From JACMMS01 sp043758775 (GTDB taxonomy: Bacteria > Pseudomonadota > Gammaproteobacteria > Burkholderiales > Methylophilaceae), in the NCBI GenBank assembly GCA_043758775.1, contig JAYVMU010000019.1, positions 1-50,478 on the forward strand: 50,478 nt of DNA, written 5' to 3'. The notes below the pieces were generated by a model. It was given only the letters and a program-made list of their open reading frames with translations. It did no database searches and was not told where the DNA came from. Made by a program: the position numbers and the translations under genes. This document shows, piece after piece, positions 42,212 to 50,478 of the stretch (positions are counted from its first letter, which is position 1; every line of letters starts with the position of its first letter).

Positions 42212-42901
42212 ATGGCCGTAATTGAAGCGTTCAATATTACACATCAAGTAGGGGATAGCGCCAATAAAATCACTATTCTACAAAATTTAAACTTTACAGC
42301 TAAAGCTGGTGAGAAAATTGCCATCATAGGTAGTTCTGGTTCAGGTAAATCAACCTTACTGGGCTTGCTTGCTGGGCTGGATACGCCTACACAAGGCGAG
42401 GTTCTTATCGGAGAGAATGCTTTCAGCCGTTTGGATGAAGATGGTAGAGCGGCGGTGCGTGGCAAGCGTATGGGTTTTGTGTTTCAGTCATTTCAATTGT
42501 TACCAGCACTGACTGCGTTGGAAAACGTGATGATTCCTTTGCAGTTGGCGAATAGCCCACAAGCAGAAGCGCTGGCGCTGGACTCTCTGACAAAGGTCGG
42601 CTTAAGTCATAGAACACAGCATTATCCACGACAGCTTTCAGGCGGCGAACAGCAGCGGGTTGCTATCGCGCGCGCTTTTGCGCCGCAGCCAGCTATTTTG
42701 TTTGCGGATGAGCCTACAGGTAATCTGGATGTTGCGACTGGGCAAATCATTATCGATCTATTGTTTAAGCTAAACACTGATGCTGGTACAGCTTTAGTAT
42801 TGGTTACGCATGATGCATTGTTAGCTGAACGTTGCCAGCGGCAGTTACAGTTGGTGAATGGTAATCTGCAGGAAAAAACAGCAGCACAGGTTGTTGGGTA
42901 A
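42212..42901 (+). CDS. ybbA: ABC transporter ATPase (YbbA/LolD-like)
   Basis: 229 residues, single ABC domain. Walker A GSSGSGKST (40-48), Q-loop VFQSFQLLPALTALENV, signature LSGGEQQRVAIARAF, Walker B ILFADEPTGNLD, switch His in VTHD. FQSFQLLP and the DEPTGNLD belong to the MacB/LolD group that pairs with FtsX-like permeases. The TAATG overlap with the next gene (42901) confirms pairing. The divergent tesA matches the E. coli tesA/ybbA/ybbP layout. Function of YbbAP is not firmly established; lipid, lipoprotein or peptide export has been proposed. Confidence 0.8.
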   Translation: MAVIEAFNITHQVGDSANKITILQNLNFTAKAGEKIAIIGSSGSGKSTLLGLLAGLDTPTQGEVLIGENAFSRLDEDGRAAVRGKRMGFVFQSFQLLPALTALENVMIPLQLANSPQAEALALDSLTKVGLSHRTQHYPRQLSGGEQQRVAIARAFAPQPAILFADEPTGNLDVATGQIIIDLLFKLNTDAGTALVLVTHDALLAERCQRQLQLVNGNLQEKTAAQVVG

Positions 42902-45414
42902 TGTTAAAGCTAGCCGTGCAACAGTTTACCAGCCAGTGGCGCGCTGGCGACTTACGTGTACTCATGATGGCGTTAATATTGGCTGTGACAGCAATCACGG
43001 CTGTAGGGTTTTTCACTAACCGTGTTGAGTCTGCGCTGAGCCAGCAAGGTGGCATGCTGTTAGGTGGTGATCTGGTTGTGATTGCAGATCATGCGATACC
43101 TGCTGAATACTTAGCGGAAGCTAAATCTCGTCAGCTGCAGATTGCGACTACGCTTGAATTCCCGAGTATGGTGATTAAGGATGAACATAATCAGTTGGCC
43201 GAAATCAAGGCGCTGGGTGATGGTTTTCCGTTACGTGGCGATTTCACCATTGCAGACTTGACCAATACTAATAAAATAGTGGCTAGCAGCCCGCAAGCAG
43301 GCTCGGTTTGGATAGAGCCAAGATTAGCCAATTTACTGCATTTGAGCATTGGTGACCAACTTGAGCTGGGTGAGCGAAAACTAGTGGTGAGTGCCATTTT
43401 AAAGCGCGAGCCATCGCGTGGCGGTGATATGTTTAGTTTTGCGCCACGCTTGATGATGAACCTTGCCGATACGCAATCGACGGGCTTAATCGCATTTGGT
43501 AGCCGTATTAAATATCAGTTGCTGCTAGCAGGTGATCCCCGTGAAATTGATAGTTTTACTACTTGGCTTAAGCCGCAATTAAAGCCTGGTGAACGAGTAG
43601 AGGATGTGAAGACTGCACGGCCAGAGATTAAAAGTGCGCTGGAAAAATCCCAGGTATTTTTAGGCCTATCTGCTATGGTGAGCGTGGTGTTGTCCGTCGT
43701 GGCGATGTGGCTTGCTAGTCAGCCCTACGTGCAACGCAGTCAAGATACATATGCGCTGTTCCGCTGTTTTGGCGCCAGCAATCAGCGTATCGTCAATTTA
43801 ATGATGTTACAAACGCTATTTTTAGCCTTGATTGGTGCTGTGGTTGGCTGTTTATTTGGCTTTGTGGCGCAGTATGGATTAGCCATTATTGCGGGTCAGT
43901 TATTTGTTGAAACGCTGCCAAACCCAAGTTATATGCTAATATTGACGGGTTTTGTTGTGAGCATCTTGGTCATGTTTGCCATCATGTTACCGTATTTAAT
44001 CAGCGTTAAAAATATGTCCGCATTACGTGTATTACGGCGCGATTTGCATGGTAACTCACAAAGGGTGTGGTTAAAGTTTTTACCAGTATTAGTCGTGCTG
44101 ATGGGCTTAATGTTGTGGCAAGCGCATGATGTAAAAATAGCTGGCGCCAGTATTACCGCTTTGGTTTTAATATGCGCCGTTGCTGGATTGTTAGCGGTGC
44201 TCATTGCGCGATTGCTGTATCGCTTTGCATTCGCTAATGGCAACACACAAAACACTACCATTAACTCTATCAAATTAGGTTTAGCCAACTTAAAAAGGCG
44301 ATTAAGCTTATCAATTTCGCAGATTATTGGCTTTAGTCTGGGGCTAATGGTGTTGATGTTACTTGCCACTATTCGTGCTGATTTAATTGATAATTGGCAA
44401 GCTTCCTTACCCGCTGATGCACCGAATCGATTTATTATCAATATTCAACCTGACCAAGTAAATAGCGTAAATAACTTTTTCATGCAGGCTGGTATACAAC
44501 ATGTACAAATTCTACCTATGGTTCGTGGACGCTTAGTTGAGCTGAACGGTCAAAAATTTGATGCAAAAAACTTTAACGATGAGCGCGCTAAACGCTTGGC
44601 GGAGCGTGAGTTTAATTTATCATGGGCGGCTAATATGCAGACTGACAATCAGCTGATAGAAGGCCGTTGGTGGAATAAAGATGAATATGGCAAGCCATTG
44701 TTATCTTTAGAAAAAGAGCTGGCAAACACCTTAGGTATCAAGCTGGGTGATAAGCTCACCTACGATATTGCCGGTTCGCGCTTAACACTTACGGTTTCAA
44801 GTTTGCGTAAAGTGGAATGGGATACTATGCGCGCTAATTTTTTTGCGGTTACGCCACCTCAAGTATTAGATAATTTCCCCGCGAGTTATATGACCAGCTT
44901 TCATTTGCCAGCAGATACAACTGGTGCAAATGACCGTATGCTGAATGGCCTGATACAAAAATTCCCTAACTTGACCGTGATTGATGTGGCCGCCATATTG
45001 CAGCAAGTACAATCTATTATGAGCAAGATGAGTCAAGCGATTGCCTATGTATTTATTTTTAGCTTGTTAGCTGGCATTGCAGTGCTGTATGCGGCTCTTG
45101 TTGCTACCAGAGATGAGCGCGTTCGAGAAATCACTTTGTTACGTGTATTGGGCGCCTCGCGTAAGCAAGTGAGCTGGACAATCTTGGCTGAATTTTTATG
45201 TATAGGGTTTATTGCGGCAGTTGTGGCTGGCTTAGTTGCAACAGGGTTGAGTTTTTATATCAGCAAGTTTGTGTTGCATATACCTTATGTGTTTAATCCT
45301 ACATTTACCCTTATTGGCGTGATGTTGGGTACATTCCTAGTACCATTGGCTTCTTGGTTAGTCGTCAGGAAATATCTGCAACAACCACCAAAACAGTTGT
45401 TAAACAGCATATAA
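42901..45414 (+). CDS. ybbP: FtsX-like ABC permease (YbbP type)
   Basis: 837 residues. N-terminal TM near 15-37, a periplasmic domain (about 40-240), then a bundle at about 255-460 with FLGLSAMVSVVLSVVAMWLAS and FVVSILVMFAIMLPYLISV, a second periplasmic part (about 510-690), and a C-terminal FtsX block with ALVATRDERVREITLLRVLGASRKQV (coupling-helix-like) and FVLHIPYVFNPTFTLIGVML. The two FtsX-like domains with large periplasmic insertions match YbbP (about 804 in E. coli). Inner-membrane partner of the ATPase just upstream, joined by a 1-base overlap. Followed by the 235-base control region of the TonB receptor. Confidence 0.8.
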   Translation: MLKLAVQQFTSQWRAGDLRVLMMALILAVTAITAVGFFTNRVESALSQQGGMLLGGDLVVIADHAIPAEYLAEAKSRQLQIATTLEFPSMVIKDEHNQLAEIKALGDGFPLRGDFTIADLTNTNKIVASSPQAGSVWIEPRLANLLHLSIGDQLELGERKLVVSAILKREPSRGGDMFSFAPRLMMNLADTQSTGLIAFGSRIKYQLLLAGDPREIDSFTTWLKPQLKPGERVEDVKTARPEIKSALEKSQVFLGLSAMVSVVLSVVAMWLASQPYVQRSQDTYALFRCFGASNQRIVNLMMLQTLFLALIGAVVGCLFGFVAQYGLAIIAGQLFVETLPNPSYMLILTGFVVSILVMFAIMLPYLISVKNMSALRVLRRDLHGNSQRVWLKFLPVLVVLMGLMLWQAHDVKIAGASITALVLICAVAGLLAVLIARLLYRFAFANGNTQNTTINSIKLGLANLKRRLSLSISQIIGFSLGLMVLMLLATIRADLIDNWQASLPADAPNRFIINIQPDQVNSVNNFFMQAGIQHVQILPMVRGRLVELNGQKFDAKNFNDERAKRLAEREFNLSWAANMQTDNQLIEGRWWNKDEYGKPLLSLEKELANTLGIKLGDKLTYDIAGSRLTLTVSSLRKVEWDTMRANFFAVTPPQVLDNFPASYMTSFHLPADTTGANDRMLNGLIQKFPNLTVIDVAAILQQVQSIMSKMSQAIAYVFIFSLLAGIAVLYAALVATRDERVREITLLRVLGASRKQVSWTILAEFLCIGFIAAVVAGLVATGLSFYISKFVLHIPYVFNPTFTLIGVMLGTFLVPLASWLVVRKYLQQPPKQLLNSI

Positions 45415-45455
45415 CTATTTTAGCGCATAAATTAACGCTATAGACTGATGGTAGT

Positions 45456-45493
45456 TGGTTATAATTAGCCCATATGGTGGTTGTATACAACCA
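45456..45493 (+). promoter_or_regulatory. Two dyad sites, probable enhancer for a sigma-54 activator
   Basis: A perfect 16-bp palindrome TGGTTGTATACAACCA lies at 45478-45493. A related imperfect copy TGGTTATAATTAGCCC lies at 45456-45471 (10 of 16 matches). Starts are exactly 22 bp apart, two helical turns. They lie 85-120 bp upstream of the -24 element, the usual place for sites of NtrC-type activators. Confidence 0.6.
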
Positions 45494-45575
45494 ATTTTAA
45501 GGGTTAAACTAATAGTTGCGCCATAAGAAATATTTTATGGATTGATTTTTATGGTTTTTTTAATATTTTCACATT

Positions 45576-45591
45576 TGGCATAAGATTTGCT
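45576..45591 (+). promoter_or_regulatory. Sigma-54 (RpoN) -24/-12 promoter of the TonB receptor operon
   Basis: TGGCATA-AGAT-TTGCT. GG at 45577-45578 and GC at 45589-45590 have the obligatory 10-base gap. Start of transcription would be near 45602, leaving a leader of about 48 bases before the ATG at 45650. Confidence 0.75.
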
Positions 45592-45649
45592 CTTAATTCC
45601 TTTAATGTAATAAAACACTTAATTGGTAATATTAATGGGGATTTAAGTA

Positions 45650-47932
45650 ATGCAAAGCACACCATCAAGTAAAAAATTTCAAATTAAAATTGTACTTTTA
45701 GCGGTTGCTTCGGTTTATGCCATACCACAAATGGCGATGGCAGAAAACAAAGCTGAAGCATTAGAAACTTCAAAAATTGAAGTGGTTGGCACCACTCCGC
45801 TGCCAAGTATCGGCACTCCTATTAATCAAGTACCATCAAATGTGCAAACAGGTTCTGCTAAATCTATAGATCAGCAACAATCTTTAGATTTATCTGAGTT
45901 TCTTGATAATAATATTGGCTCTGTTAATACAAGTAATACGGTGGCTAACCCGTATCAGGCTGATGTATCTTTCCGCGGATTTACTGCTTCTCCGCTATTA
46001 GGTACACCGCAGGGTTTGTCTGTTTTTGTGGATGGTGTTCGTGTCAATGAGCCATTTGGCGATATTGTAAATTGGGATTTAATTCCTGCCAATGCGATTG
46101 CTAATATCAATTTAATACCAGGCTCTAATCCATTGTTTGGCTTGAACACTTTAGGTGGTGCTTTAGCAGTACATACTAAAAGTGGTACTGAATTCCCTGG
46201 TGTTAAAGCCACCGTTTATGGTGGTTCTTGGGCGCGTCGTGCGTTTGAATTTGAAGCGGGCGGGGTTGATAAAGAAAGAAATCTGGATTATTTTGTGTCG
46301 GGTAATTTTTTTAAAGAAAACGGCTGGCGTGAGCACTCAAGTAGCGATGTCAAACAGATTTTTAGTAAGGTGGGTTGGCAAGATGAAACCAGCGATTTAG
46401 ATTTATCGTTAGCTCTAGCGGATACGATGATGGAAGGTACGCAAGCTGTACCTTTGTCTATGCTTGATAAACCAGCAAAGGCTTATACTTACCCAGACTC
46501 AATCGGTAATGAGATGGTAATGCTTAACTTAAAGGGCAGCCATTTCTTAACTGATGACAAGCTCGTTGCAGGCAATGTGTACTATCGTAAAAATAAATCC
46601 ACTGGTTTTAACAGTAATGCGAATTCTGTTGCTCCAGGTGACTCAAGTAATATATCTACCACAACCGACCAAGACGGTTTTGGCGCTGCGATACAATTTA
46701 GTCTGCTAGGTGATTTAGCTGCACATAAAAACCAATTTACTGTAGGTGCCAGTATTGATATGGGGCGCACTGATTTTATTAGTGATTCATTTGAGGCCAG
46801 CATCATGGGTCATGAAACAGTCACTGATAATCCATTGACTTCAAATGGCATCGTTAGATTGAAAGCCAAGAATGATTATTACGGCTTGTATGCCACGGAT
46901 ATTTTTTCTTGGACAGATAAGTTACACATGACGTTATCAGGTCGTTACAACGTGGCTAAAATTGATTTAAAAGGCTTTAGTGAAGATCCCAACCTGACAC
47001 CTACTATTGGTGATCTGAATGGAAATCATCGTTATAGTCGTTTTAATCCAGCAATTGGTTTTAACTATAATCCTAGTAACGATTTAGGTTTTTATGCGGG
47101 CTATAATGAAGGTATGCGTGCAGCAACGCCTGTAGAGCTTTCATGTGCAGATGCAAGTCGTCCTTGCGCGCTACCTAACTCCTTTGCGGCAGATCCTGAT
47201 TTACAAAAAGTGGTTGTCAAGACTTGGGAAGGTGGCGTACGCGGTAAGTTAGCGGAAAATATTAGCTGGAATATGGGGCTTTATACGGCTACAAATACGA
47301 ATGATATTCAATTTATTGCCAGTAATTTAGCTACCACAGGTTACTTTCAAAATGTGGGTGAAACGCGTCGCCGTGGTATTGAACTTGGCTTAAATGGCAA
47401 ATTTGAACGTTTAAACTTAGCGGCTAATTATGGTTTTGTTGATGCGACTTATCAGACAGACTTTACTGCTGGCGGAGCGTCAAACAGCACCGCAGATGCA
47501 AGGGGGCAGATTCAAGTAGCTAAAGGCAATCAAATTCCAGGAATTGCTCGCCATACCTTAAAGCTGCGAGCAGATTACGACCTGACCCCGACATGGAATT
47601 TAGGGGCAAACTTGGTGATGGCTTCTAACCAGTTTGCGCGAGGCGATGAAAATAATCAGGATGTAAACGGTAAAGTGCCAGGCTACGGCGTGGTTAATTT
47701 AGACACACACTACAGTATCAGCAAGAGTTGGAAAGCTTTTGCAAAAGTAAACAATTTGTTCGATAAAAAATATGCAACGTTCGGTATTCTAGGGGGCAAT
47801 ATTTTCAATGTGGATGGTGGTGGCAATCCAATTGCTGAACAGTTTCGTTCTCCTGCTGCACCACTTGCAGGCTGGGTGGGTTTAACCTATGAATTTGGAG
47901 TTACTAAAAACTCTACTGCGGATGTAGATTAA
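45650..47932 (+). CDS. TonB-dependent outer-membrane receptor
   Basis: 760 residues. Signal peptide about 1-31 (IVLLAVASVYAIPQMAMA). Probable TonB box in KIEVVGT (42-48). The plug domain has LSEFLDNNIGSVN, ADVSFRGFTASPLLGTPQGLSVFVDGVRVNEPFGDIVNWDLIP and the typical NINLIPGSNPLFGLNTLGGALAVHTKSG; the barrel follows, ending in GWVGLTYEFG with the C-terminal aromatic end TYEF, then a short tail. DTHYSISKSWKAFAKVNNLFDKKYATFG is the family C-terminal signature. Substrate unknown: no transporter, haem or siderophore gene adjoins. Expression appears to depend on sigma-54, and the activator gene follows after 12 bases. A co-transcribed response regulator next to a receptor is unusual. Confidence 0.88.
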   Translation: MQSTPSSKKFQIKIVLLAVASVYAIPQMAMAENKAEALETSKIEVVGTTPLPSIGTPINQVPSNVQTGSAKSIDQQQSLDLSEFLDNNIGSVNTSNTVANPYQADVSFRGFTASPLLGTPQGLSVFVDGVRVNEPFGDIVNWDLIPANAIANINLIPGSNPLFGLNTLGGALAVHTKSGTEFPGVKATVYGGSWARRAFEFEAGGVDKERNLDYFVSGNFFKENGWREHSSSDVKQIFSKVGWQDETSDLDLSLALADTMMEGTQAVPLSMLDKPAKAYTYPDSIGNEMVMLNLKGSHFLTDDKLVAGNVYYRKNKSTGFNSNANSVAPGDSSNISTTTDQDGFGAAIQFSLLGDLAAHKNQFTVGASIDMGRTDFISDSFEASIMGHETVTDNPLTSNGIVRLKAKNDYYGLYATDIFSWTDKLHMTLSGRYNVAKIDLKGFSEDPNLTPTIGDLNGNHRYSRFNPAIGFNYNPSNDLGFYAGYNEGMRAATPVELSCADASRPCALPNSFAADPDLQKVVVKTWEGGVRGKLAENISWNMGLYTATNTNDIQFIASNLATTGYFQNVGETRRRGIELGLNGKFERLNLAANYGFVDATYQTDFTAGGASNSTADARGQIQVAKGNQIPGIARHTLKLRADYDLTPTWNLGANLVMASNQFARGDENNQDVNGKVPGYGVVNLDTHYSISKSWKAFAKVNNLFDKKYATFGILGGNIFNVDGGGNPIAEQFRSPAAPLAGWVGLTYEFGVTKNSTADVD

Positions 47933-47944
47933 TTCGGCTGGCTG

Positions 47945-49429
47945 ATGCATCAAGCACTTTCTAATTTAAATGGTGATATGTTAAAACCTACTACTCTTTT
48001 GATCACAACTCAAGCTGAAAGTATAGCGAGTAAAATCAATACGCGTACCAAGATATTGATTGTCGAGGATGAACTGCTGTTTGCGCGCGCTGTGTCTAAG
48101 CGCCTGCAAAAAGCAGGCTACAATTGTGAGCACGCGGAAAATATCATGGATGGGCGGAATCTTGCTCGTCAGTTCTTGCCCGATTTGGTTTTGCTGGATA
48201 TGCGCCTGCCTGATGGCAATGGCTTGGAATTACTGAGTGAATTCATTGCTAAAGGCGTCGCAGTCATTGTGATGACAGCGCATAGTGAAGTCAGTGATGC
48301 CGTTAATGCGATTAAGCTTGGTGCAATCGATTATTTGAAAAAACCGATTGATTTAGAAGAGCTTTTGCTCATTGTACAAAAAAGCGAAAATACAACCAAG
48401 ATTAACCATAGTTTGGACTATTCACGTCAACGCAATAGCCACGCCACGCAGCATTCTAGTGAAGGGGCGGAGCTTTTGGGGAGCAGTGTATCTATGCAAA
48501 GCGTACGTACACAAATTGCCCGTATATCACAACTGGTATTGTTGGAAGATGCCATTCCGCCAACCGTACTTATTATGGGTGAAACGGGAACAGGCAAAGA
48601 TGTCGCAGCGCGTTTACTGCATCTTTCATGCGCCAACAGTGACAAACCTTTTGTGCATGTAGATTGTGCCTCATTACCTGCAGAACTGATTGAGAGTGAA
48701 TTGTTTGGACATGAGAAAGGTGCTTTCACCAGTGCTGTTGGTGCGCGGCCAGGTCTGATTGAAGCAGCGGAAGATGGTACGCTATTTTTAGATGAGTTAG
48801 GCGAATTACCACTTAGTCTACAAGCCAAGCTCTTGAACGTGCTTGAGCGACGTGTGGTTAGGCGTATTGGCTCCAATAAAGAGCGTGCAGTTAAGGCACG
48901 TATTATTGCCGCGACTAATCGTGATTTGCTGCAAATGACGCATGAAGGGCGTTTTCGTTCCGATTTATATTATCGCCTCAATGTGCTTAATATTCATATG
49001 GCGCCATTGCGTGAGCGCGGTAGCGATATGCTACTGCTCGCACAACATTTTGTTAAACAAACTGAGCGACGTTATGGTTTAGAGCCGCATGATTTTTCTG
49101 AAGATGCGGCACAGGCCATTTTGCAATATCCATGGCCAGGCAATGTGCGTGAGCTACGTCACCAGATTAGTCGCGCAGTGTTACTAAGCAGTTCGCACGA
49201 AATATCTGTCTGTGATTTAGCACTACCTGAAACTGCTGCCTTAAAATCTATGTTAACTAACAATGCTCAACAAAGCCAGCATCAGCAAACTCTGGATGAA
49301 GTGGAAAAAGCTATGCTAGTCAATACCTTGATCAGCACTAAATACAATGTTTCTGAGGCTGCACGCAAGCTTGGTATTACACGTATGACTATGCGTTACA
49401 GAATGGATAAGCACCATATTAGTTTGTAG
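47945..49429 (+). CDS. Sigma-54-dependent response regulator (NtrC family)
   Basis: 494 residues. REC domain with ILIVEDE (38-42), phosphoacceptor Asp85 in LLDMRLPDGNG and KKP; AAA+ domain with Walker A GETGTGKD (212-219), GAFTSA loop (259-264; classical motif GAFTGA), Walker B FLDELGE, sensor and PWPGNVREL; C-terminal Fis-type HTH (NVSEAARKLGITRMTMRYRM, about 470-490). ATG 47945 lacks a clear Shine-Dalgarno; ATG 47978 (MLKPTT) is an alternative. Residues 1-34 precede REC. With only a 12-base gap it appears co-transcribed with the receptor and may activate the promoter at 45576, a positive loop. The matching histidine kinase is not in the window. No CDS follows until purT. Confidence 0.9.
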   Translation: MHQALSNLNGDMLKPTTLLITTQAESIASKINTRTKILIVEDELLFARAVSKRLQKAGYNCEHAENIMDGRNLARQFLPDLVLLDMRLPDGNGLELLSEFIAKGVAVIVMTAHSEVSDAVNAIKLGAIDYLKKPIDLEELLLIVQKSENTTKINHSLDYSRQRNSHATQHSSEGAELLGSSVSMQSVRTQIARISQLVLLEDAIPPTVLIMGETGTGKDVAARLLHLSCANSDKPFVHVDCASLPAELIESELFGHEKGAFTSAVGARPGLIEAAEDGTLFLDELGELPLSLQAKLLNVLERRVVRRIGSNKERAVKARIIAATNRDLLQMTHEGRFRSDLYYRLNVLNIHMAPLRERGSDMLLLAQHFVKQTERRYGLEPHDFSEDAAQAILQYPWPGNVRELRHQISRAVLLSSSHEISVCDLALPETAALKSMLTNNAQQSQHQQTLDEVEKAMLVNTLISTKYNVSEAARKLGITRMTMRYRMDKHHISL

Positions 49430-49513
49430 TGTGGCTGTACCGCATTTCAGTTTCTTAAGAGCTAATTAGTCGCTACATGTTATTATTCCAGTTAAATTAA
49501 TCTGGAGTTTTGC

Positions 49514-50478
49514 ATGAATGCATCAGTTTCTATTGGTACCCCATTAAGCCCGTCAGCCACCCGTGTTATGTTGTTGGGTAGTGGTGAATTGGGTAAAGAA
49601 GTTATTATTGCGCTGCAACGGCTTGGGGTGGAAGTGATTGCAGTTGACCGCTATAAGAATGCACCTGGCCATCAAGTAGCGCATCGTGCGCATGTGATTG
49701 ATATGACCAATCACGATGCGTTAATGGCATTGGTCAACCTGGAAAAACCACATTTAATCGTGCCGGAAATTGAAGCGCTTAATACGCAAACGCTTGCTGA
49801 AATAGAACAGCAAGGTATTGCGACGGTAATTCCTACGGTTAAAGCCGTGCAACTCACCATGAACCGTGAGGGCATTAGAAAATTAGCGGCAGAAGACTTG
49901 GGCTTGCCAACTTCACCTTATGCCTTTGCAAGAAGTGAGGCTGAGCTACAAGTAGCGATTGATGCAGGTATCGGCTACCCATGTTTTATTAAACCGACGA
50001 TGTCATCGTCTGGCAAAGGTCAATCTCGCATTACCAATCAAACAGAAGTTGTGCCTGCATGGGATTATGCTGCTACTGGTGGTCGAGTGAATCAAGGTGT
50101 GGTGATTGTAGAAGGCCAGATTGACTTTGATTATGAAATTACCTTGCTGACTGTGCGTGCCAAAAATGCTCAGGGTGAAATTGAAACCTATTATTGTGAG
50201 CCGATAGGCCATATGCAAGAAAAGGGCGATTACATTGAAAGTTGGCAACCACAGGTGATGAACACGGTGGCCTTAACAGAATCTAAACGTATTGCTAAAG
50301 CGGTTACCGATAGCTTGGGCGGTTTGGGTTTATTTGGTGTTGAACTGTTTATTAAAGGCGAGAAAGCATGGTTCAGTGAAGTCAGCCCACGTCCGCATGA
50401 TACAGGCATGGTAACAATGGCTAGCCAACGCTTTAGTGAGTTTGATTTGCATGCACGGGCTATTTTAGGCTTGCCTGT
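49514..50478 (+). CDS. purT: Formate-dependent phosphoribosylglycinamide formyltransferase, partial
   Basis: The 5' part of the gene (321 of about 390-400 residues), open to the right edge. ATG 49514 is preceded by CTGGAG. ATP-grasp features: VMLLGSGELGKEVIIALQRLG (N-terminal Rossmann-like), VPEIEALNTQTLAEIE, TSPYAFARSEAEL, PCFIKPTMSSSGKGQS (ATP-binding), VEGQIDFDYEITLLTVRA, CEPIGHMQEKGDYIESWQPQ, GLFGVELFIKG and SEVSPRPHDTGMVTM. It transfers formate to GAR in purine synthesis with ATP, independent of folate. Formate use suits a methylotroph. Monocistronic as seen. Confidence 0.97.
   Translation, partial: MNASVSIGTPLSPSATRVMLLGSGELGKEVIIALQRLGVEVIAVDRYKNAPGHQVAHRAHVIDMTNHDALMALVNLEKPHLIVPEIEALNTQTLAEIEQQGIATVIPTVKAVQLTMNREGIRKLAAEDLGLPTSPYAFARSEAELQVAIDAGIGYPCFIKPTMSSSGKGQSRITNQTEVVPAWDYAATGGRVNQGVVIVEGQIDFDYEITLLTVRAKNAQGEIETYYCEPIGHMQEKGDYIESWQPQVMNTVALTESKRIAKAVTDSLGGLGLFGVELFIKGEKAWFSEVSPRPHDTGMVTMASQRFSEFDLHARAILGLP

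Noticed and set aside
43929..44441. 170-codon antisense frame in the FtsX-like permease gene
   Set aside because: Opposite-strand shadow of membrane-segment codons; no ribosome-binding site or family.
1..50478. CRISPR arrays, insertion sequences with inverted ends, rRNA
   Set aside because: None seen on reading through; no regular spacer repeats and no transposase-like frames.

Overview
The window reads as a chromosome segment of a betaproteobacterial methylotroph, most likely Methylophilaceae (Methylotenera/Methylophilus-like). This is inferred from the kind of dnaE, accA, Pil-Chp, bufferin and DUF2380 genes present, the moderate base composition and the absence of CRISPR, rRNA or long phage blocks. 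The assignment rests on recognition, not on a search.

Layout. (1) Positions 1 to about 5470 are a decayed accessory island. It holds a frameshifted ArdA-type antirestriction gene, the N-terminal stub of an MmeI-like DNA methyltransferase, a remnant of a uracil-DNA-glycosylase-family gene, a truncated tRNA-Arg(CCT) copy, an intact tRNA-Arg(CCT) on the other strand, an AlpA-like regulator, a roughly 420-base non-coding block with extensive complementarity (a candidate structured RNA), a frameshifted small gene and a tyrosine integrase broken by a 4-bp duplication. Two exported-protein genes (a small Cys-rich protein and a Bcp-type peroxiredoxin) sit inside it and look intact. (2) 5469-13740 is core: DUF2380 protein, uup, an Nramp-like transporter, rep, rbgA/ylqF, a SAM methyltransferase and an orphan BufA2-type bufferin precursor. 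(3) 13976-25476: hrpA, a HEPN/zinc-ribbon protein of unknown function, a COG0523 (CobW-like) GTPase, an RNase II-family protein overlapping a spermidine-synthase-like gene, a 4-TM EamA protein, rlmL, a MazG-like pyrophosphohydrolase and tpx. (4) 25680-35249: a divergent FIST-domain gene and a complete signalling core of a Pil-Chp chemosensory system (pilG-pilH-pilI-pilJ-chpA), without the methyltransferase/methylesterase pair. (5) 35458-42139: dnaE, accA, tilS and a GDSL esterase (tesA). (6) 42212-45414: an ABC ATPase/FtsX-like permease pair (ybbA-ybbP type), divergent from tesA as in E. coli. (7) 45415-49429: a TonB-dependent receptor followed after 12 bases by a sigma-54-dependent response regulator. 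The receptor is preceded by a full-match sigma-54 -24/-12 promoter and two dyad sites exactly 22 bp apart. (8) purT starts at 49514 and runs off the right edge.

The two most interesting items are the candidate structured RNA (3564-3983) and the self-contained sigma-54 circuit in which a NtrC-type regulator appears to drive its own operon with an outer-membrane receptor (45456-49429). Genes in regions 2-8 look intact; nearly all decay is confined to the first 5.5 kb.
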